Below, one piece after another: positions 60,717 through 64,000 of a stretch of 64,000 nucleotides of DNA; the stretch's first letter is position 1, and every line of letters starts with the position of its first letter. The translations under genes and the position numbers were made by a program. The notes under the pieces were generated by a model. That model had not been told where the DNA came from, ran no database searches, and worked only from the letters and a program-made list of their open reading frames with translations. Source of the stretch: Acidobacteriota bacterium (GTDB taxonomy: Bacteria; Actinomycetota; Acidimicrobiia; Acidimicrobiales; Microtrichaceae); contig QEUP01000024.1 of the NCBI GenBank assembly GCA_003577145.1, positions 79,384 to 143,383 of the forward strand, given 5' to 3'.

Positions 60717-62462
60717 TCAGCGGTCGAGATCTTCGTAGTAGGGGATGGTGATCGAGCCGCCTTCCCCGTCGGTGGGAGCCTCGCTCCCCATGCTGCCCAC
60801 CATCATCATGGTGATGGGCGAGATGACCGACGGGTCGGTCATCACGTTGACGCACGCGGGCTTGCCCGACGCCAGTGCCCGCTCGATTGCCGCGCTGATC
60901 TCGGCGGGCTCCTCGACCAGTTCGGCGTGGCAGCCGAAGCCTGCAGCAGCAAGGTCGTAGCGGGTGGGCCCCAGTTCGGTCACGACCCGCTTGTCCTGGC
61001 CGTAGATGAGGTCCTGGCCGTGAGCGGACATCCCCCACAGTTGGTCGTTGTTGATGACCGTCACAACCGGCAGGTCGTGGCGGGCCATGGTGTCGAACTC
61101 GGAGAAGTTGAGGCCGACGGAACCGTCCCCCACGACGCACACGACGGGTCGGCCTGGATGGGCCACCTGGGCGGCGATGGCGAAGGGCATTCCGGTGCCG
61201 AGGCAACCCAGGTACCCGTGGCTCAGCCAGCTGCCGCCCGACTGCGGCGCGCCGGCCATCTCCATCCAGGTCGCGGTCTCACCGCCGTCGGCGATGACGA
61301 TCGCGTCGGGCGGGATGGCCGCCACGACGTCGTGGGCCAGCCGGTACGGGTGTATCGGTGCCTCGCTGCTGCTCAGCGCGTCGGCGAACATCATGTCCGC
61401 GCCCCCGCGTAGCATCCCGATGGATTCCCGCCAGGCCGACCGGTCCGGCCAATCGCGCTCGGTGGCCGCGGCGTTGAAGCATTTGAGCGCCTCCCGGCAG
61501 TCCGCGGTGATCCCGACTTGTATGTCACGGTTCCGCCCGATCTCCTCGGGAGCGATGTCGACCTGGATCACTGACGCGTCCGGGGGGATCATGCTGTTGT
61601 TGCGGCCGCCGGTGAACATCCCGAGGCGCGCACCGAGGATGAGGAGGCAGTCGATCGGCCCGGCGCCGGCCATCGACGACATGGCGAGCGTAGCCAGACC
61701 CCCGCCGCAATGCGGATGATCGGCGGGGACCATGCCCCGCGCCTTGGAGTTCATCACCACCGGGATGCCGGTCTTCTCGGCGAAGGCCAGCAGCTCGGGA
61801 CCCGCACCGGAGAACCAGGCACCTCCCCCCGCGTAGATGGCGGGTCGCTCGGACGCGATCAGCAGTGCCAACGCCTTCTCGACCACCTCGTCGGCCGGCG
61901 CCGGGGGAGCGGCCGGGACTGCGATCTGAGGGGTCAACAGCGCCTCCTCGTCCTCCATCGAGAAGAGGACATCGATGGGGACTTCGAGGTAGACCGGACC
62001 TGGTCGGCCGGTTCGTGCCGTGCGCAGCGCTTGCGCCACCAGGTCGGGGATCCGGTGCGTGTTGGTGACCCGGTGGGCCCATTTGGTGATCGGCTCGACG
62101 ATGGCCACCTGGTCCAGGCCGCCCTGCAGCGGCAGCGTCTCGGCTTCGCGGAGCGGAGCCGCGCCGCTGATGAAGAGGGTGGGCACGCAATCGAGATAGG
62201 CGTTGGCGATGGCGGTGACGCAATCGGTGAAACCCGGCCCGGCGGTGACCACGGCGACGCCGGTCCGTCCCGTGGTTCGGGCCCACCCGTCCGCCGCATG
62301 GCCGGCCGCCTGCTCGTGGCGGGTGTCGATGAGGCGCATGTCATGTCGTGCTGCTGCTTGCAGGATCGAGTCGAGGTGCCCCCCGTGGAGGACGAACAGG
62401 GTGTCGATGCCCTCCTGCTCGAGCATCCGAACCAGCATCTCGCCGCCGTCGATCTTGACCAT
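60717..62462 (-). CDS. thiamine-diphosphate enzyme, acetolactate-synthase-like
   Basis: 581 residues, three-domain TPP enzyme. N-terminal 'IDTLFVLHGGHLDSIL' and 'DTRHEQAAGHAADGWAR' carry the catalytic Glu (near residue 49); 'GPGFTDCVTAIANAYLD' follows; the C-terminal TPP motif is 'VVGDGSVGLNFSEFDTMARHDLPVVTVINN'. It resembles acetolactate synthase large subunits but carries changes near the active site, and no small regulatory subunit (ilvN) is adjacent. It may be a 2-hydroxyacyl-CoA-lyase or benzoylformate-decarboxylase-type enzyme. GAGGGGAACGAAC precedes ATG 62462. Confidence 0.8.
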   Translation of the reverse strand: MVKIDGGEMLVRMLEQEGIDTLFVLHGGHLDSILQAAARHDMRLIDTRHEQAAGHAADGWARTTGRTGVAVVTAGPGFTDCVTAIANAYLDCVPTLFISGAAPLREAETLPLQGGLDQVAIVEPITKWAHRVTNTHRIPDLVAQALRTARTGRPGPVYLEVPIDVLFSMEDEEALLTPQIAVPAAPPAPADEVVEKALALLIASERPAIYAGGGAWFSGAGPELLAFAEKTGIPVVMNSKARGMVPADHPHCGGGLATLAMSSMAGAGPIDCLLILGARLGMFTGGRNNSMIPPDASVIQVDIAPEEIGRNRDIQVGITADCREALKCFNAAATERDWPDRSAWRESIGMLRGGADMMFADALSSSEAPIHPYRLAHDVVAAIPPDAIVIADGGETATWMEMAGAPQSGGSWLSHGYLGCLGTGMPFAIAAQVAHPGRPVVCVVGDGSVGLNFSEFDTMARHDLPVVTVINNDQLWGMSAHGQDLIYGQDKRVVTELGPTRYDLAAAGFGCHAELVEEPAEISAAIERALASGKPACVNVMTDPSVISPITMMMVGSMGSEAPTDGEGGSITIPYYEDLDR

Positions 62463-62511
62463 GTTCGTTCCCCTCGGAGTCGGGACCAGTAGCGCTGACG
62501 GGGCAGGCCCG

Positions 62512-63708
62512 TCAGCCCTGCCGCCTTGTGCCAGGCGTTTGCGGGAACCGTACCGGAATGCTGTCGTCGAGATGCAAGCGTTGCCGGCGGGGGTCGGGGT
62601 CGCCGTCAGGATGGGGGGCCTCGGCCAGGTACCGGGCGGCCTCGCAAATCGAGGACCCGACGCTCGCCAGCGCCTCCGGCGTCGTCACAAGCTCCGTCAG
62701 GTCCTCCGGGGTGTGGAATCGACGGAAGCTCCCGACCAGGGAGAGGACCGGTACGCCCTGACCGCGCCACAACTCGCCCTCACCGCCCCAGCGCGGGATG
62801 GCCAGGAGGCCGAGGCCGGCCGGTGCCAACATGCCGCCCAGACGATCGCGAGCCGGTGACTCGAGGTCGCTGAACGCCACCCGCATCGGGGACAGACGAG
62901 GTACGCCATCGTCACCCGGGTCGCCCGCCGCCACCGAGGCTCCGATGTGGAGTACCGCGCGAGGTCGCAGATCCGATACGGCCAGGTATTCGCGGGCGCC
63001 CAGGTATTCGAGCTCGTGACCGGTCGTTGCCACCACGGTGACCGGGAACTCCTCGGCGAGCATGGTGGCGATCTCGACCGTCAACGCAATCCCCGTCCCA
63101 CGCTCGCCGGCGCAGCAGAACCAGCCGGTGAGCGGCGTGGTGATCACCAGCGGCCCCTGGGCACCACCACCGGCGGTCGCCACGATCGTGCTCGACCTGC
63201 CCGGCACCACCCGGGCGCTCGTTCGGACCTCGACGCTGGATGCACCGTCGAGCACGCCCCCGGGAACGAGAACGGTCGGGATGCCACCGGCGAGGTCCGG
63301 CGCCCGGTTCTGGGCGACGAGGCGGCCGTCTGAGCCGGTGGCGAGAACCGTTGCTGTACGACCGCTGGCTCGTGCCCGGCCGAGGGCCGCGTCCAGATCC
63401 AGAGCGACAACTTCGGCCGCGAGCTCCAGCGATTCCGTGTACGGATCTGTGGTATCCGCTCGCCCGACCGCCTCGTAGAACAGCGGCAGGCACTCGACCG
63501 GATCGCCGTCGATGACGACGGTGGCGGCGGCATCGAATCGTCCGAACTCGTAGTCGACGCTGTGGATCGACGCGCCACACCCCTTCAACTGCGCCACCAA
63601 CCACTCGCGTGTCACCTCATCGACCGCTGTTCCAGTGCGGTGCATGCCCAGAGAGGCGTACTCTTCGACCAGCCGGTAGCAGCGATGGCCGTCGATTTCA
63701 ACGGCCAT
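62512..63708 (-). CDS. M28-like peptidase homologue with missing metal ligands
   Basis: 398 residues from ATG 63708. A PA-like insertion ('TVLATGSDGRLVAQNRAPDLAGGIPTVLVP') precedes a co-catalytic-peptidase-like domain: 'LVITTPLTGWFCCAGERGTGIALTVEIATMLAEEFPVTVVATTGHELEYLGAREYL'. In M28 peptidases this stretch reads 'H.D.....GA.DN.SG' and later 'EE.GL.GS'; here the first His/Asp pair is replaced by 'LTGWFCCAGE'. It may be a non-peptidase binder or a divergent hydrolase. No signal peptide is seen. Confidence 0.55.
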   Translation of the reverse strand: MAVEIDGHRCYRLVEEYASLGMHRTGTAVDEVTREWLVAQLKGCGASIHSVDYEFGRFDAAATVVIDGDPVECLPLFYEAVGRADTTDPYTESLELAAEVVALDLDAALGRARASGRTATVLATGSDGRLVAQNRAPDLAGGIPTVLVPGGVLDGASSVEVRTSARVVPGRSSTIVATAGGGAQGPLVITTPLTGWFCCAGERGTGIALTVEIATMLAEEFPVTVVATTGHELEYLGAREYLAVSDLRPRAVLHIGASVAAGDPGDDGVPRLSPMRVAFSDLESPARDRLGGMLAPAGLGLLAIPRWGGEGELWRGQGVPVLSLVGSFRRFHTPEDLTELVTTPEALASVGSSICEAARYLAEAPHPDGDPDPRRQRLHLDDSIPVRFPQTPGTRRQG

Positions 63709-64000
63709 CGTGCGGGTAGGTGCTGAGCATGAGCAGTCCCCTCGGGGTAGGCAGCTGAACACTCGATAGGTGGGCGAGGGCATTCACGACAAAGGTGCTC
63801 CGGCACGCTCATCTCCCGTGTGTCGCTCAACTCGAGCCCTCCAACGTGGCATGGGTCTCCTTCGGCGCGCGGTGAGCTGTCCGCGCGAACACGTGAATTA
63901 TGGGACTCCTCGGCTTCGTGTGGGTTGATCCGGCCGTAATTCGGCCCGGAGAGCGCCGCCGGCGGGGTCGAGGGGTCGGTCTCGTCGCTGGGGTGTGACG
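63709..64000. other. gene-free end region
   Basis: Upstream of the M28-like gene, running off the right edge. It probably holds that gene's promoter. A minus-strand frame (63612-63830) is open but has no ribosome site and atypical composition, so I do not call it. Confidence 0.4.

Noticed and set aside
63612..63830. Small minus-strand ORF before the M28-like gene
   Set aside because: It overlaps the gene start in another frame, with no ribosome site and no recognisable domain.
1..64000. Prophage, transposon or integrative element
   Set aside because: No integrase, transposase, phage structural gene or att-like duplication was seen; the glycan locus has no mobility genes.

Overview
The window is a chromosomal segment of a high-GC actinobacterium. 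The gene content and style suggest the Acidimicrobiia: strongly C/G-ending codons, an IclR regulator of the NdgR/LtbR type divergent from leuCD, many lipoproteins with acidic or Thr-rich linkers, FMN/F420-type small oxidoreductases, and several genes that look leaderless. That placement is an inference from gene content; there is no rRNA here to confirm it. I see no prophage, transposase, CRISPR array or replication origin.

Layout. 0-8.4 kb: the tail of a GH92-like glycosidase, a DDTSS-repeat lipoprotein, two envelope membrane proteins (a GT-C-like protein and an acyltransferase carrying two SGNH domains), a DASS transporter and serC. 8.4-21.5 kb: an aspartate aminotransferase, an S9 peptidase, a minisatellite, serA, then leuA behind a leucine attenuator, a beta-propeller lipoprotein, leuDC, its divergent IclR regulator, and greA. 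21.6-23.7 kb: two related lipoproteins. 23.9-47.7 kb: a surface-polysaccharide locus. It holds a sugar-nucleotide/C-methyltransferase cassette, a broken adhesin-like gene, five family-2 glycosyltransferases, a flippase, a beta-helix protein, a sulfotransferase, an FrhB-like protein, a pyruvyl transferase, a Wzz-like/O-antigen-ligase fusion, an Alg14/Alg13-like glycosyltransferase and a separate Wzz-like protein. 47.7-51.5 kb: a second branched-chain amino acid operon, leuB-ilvE-cimA, behind its own attenuator. 51.5-64 kb: prmA, a flavoprotein, a decaying VapBC module, tRNA-Val, a nitroreductase, a beta-lactamase-family esterase, an amidohydrolase behind a palindromic operator, a PNPOx-like protein, a thiamine-diphosphate enzyme and an M28-like protein.

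How it works together. Serine and branched-chain amino acid synthesis (serC, serA, leuA, leuC, leuD, leuB, ilvE, cimA) form one metabolic theme, split by the roughly 24 kb polysaccharide locus. leuA and leuB-ilvE-cimA each start with a short leader peptide (four Leu codons in one; Val-Val-Ile-Thr at the end of the other). In both, the stop codon overlaps the first arm of a hairpin that is followed by a T-tailed terminator.

Most unusual features: (1) a 52-bp palindrome present twice, once upstream of leuC and once, as a perfect palindrome, inside an open reading frame exactly between a Wzz-like half and an O-antigen-ligase half; (2) the twin attenuators; (3) an SGNH duplication in which the second copy has Thr in place of the nucleophilic Ser; (4) several genes caught in decay (the antitoxin, and the adhesin-like gene).
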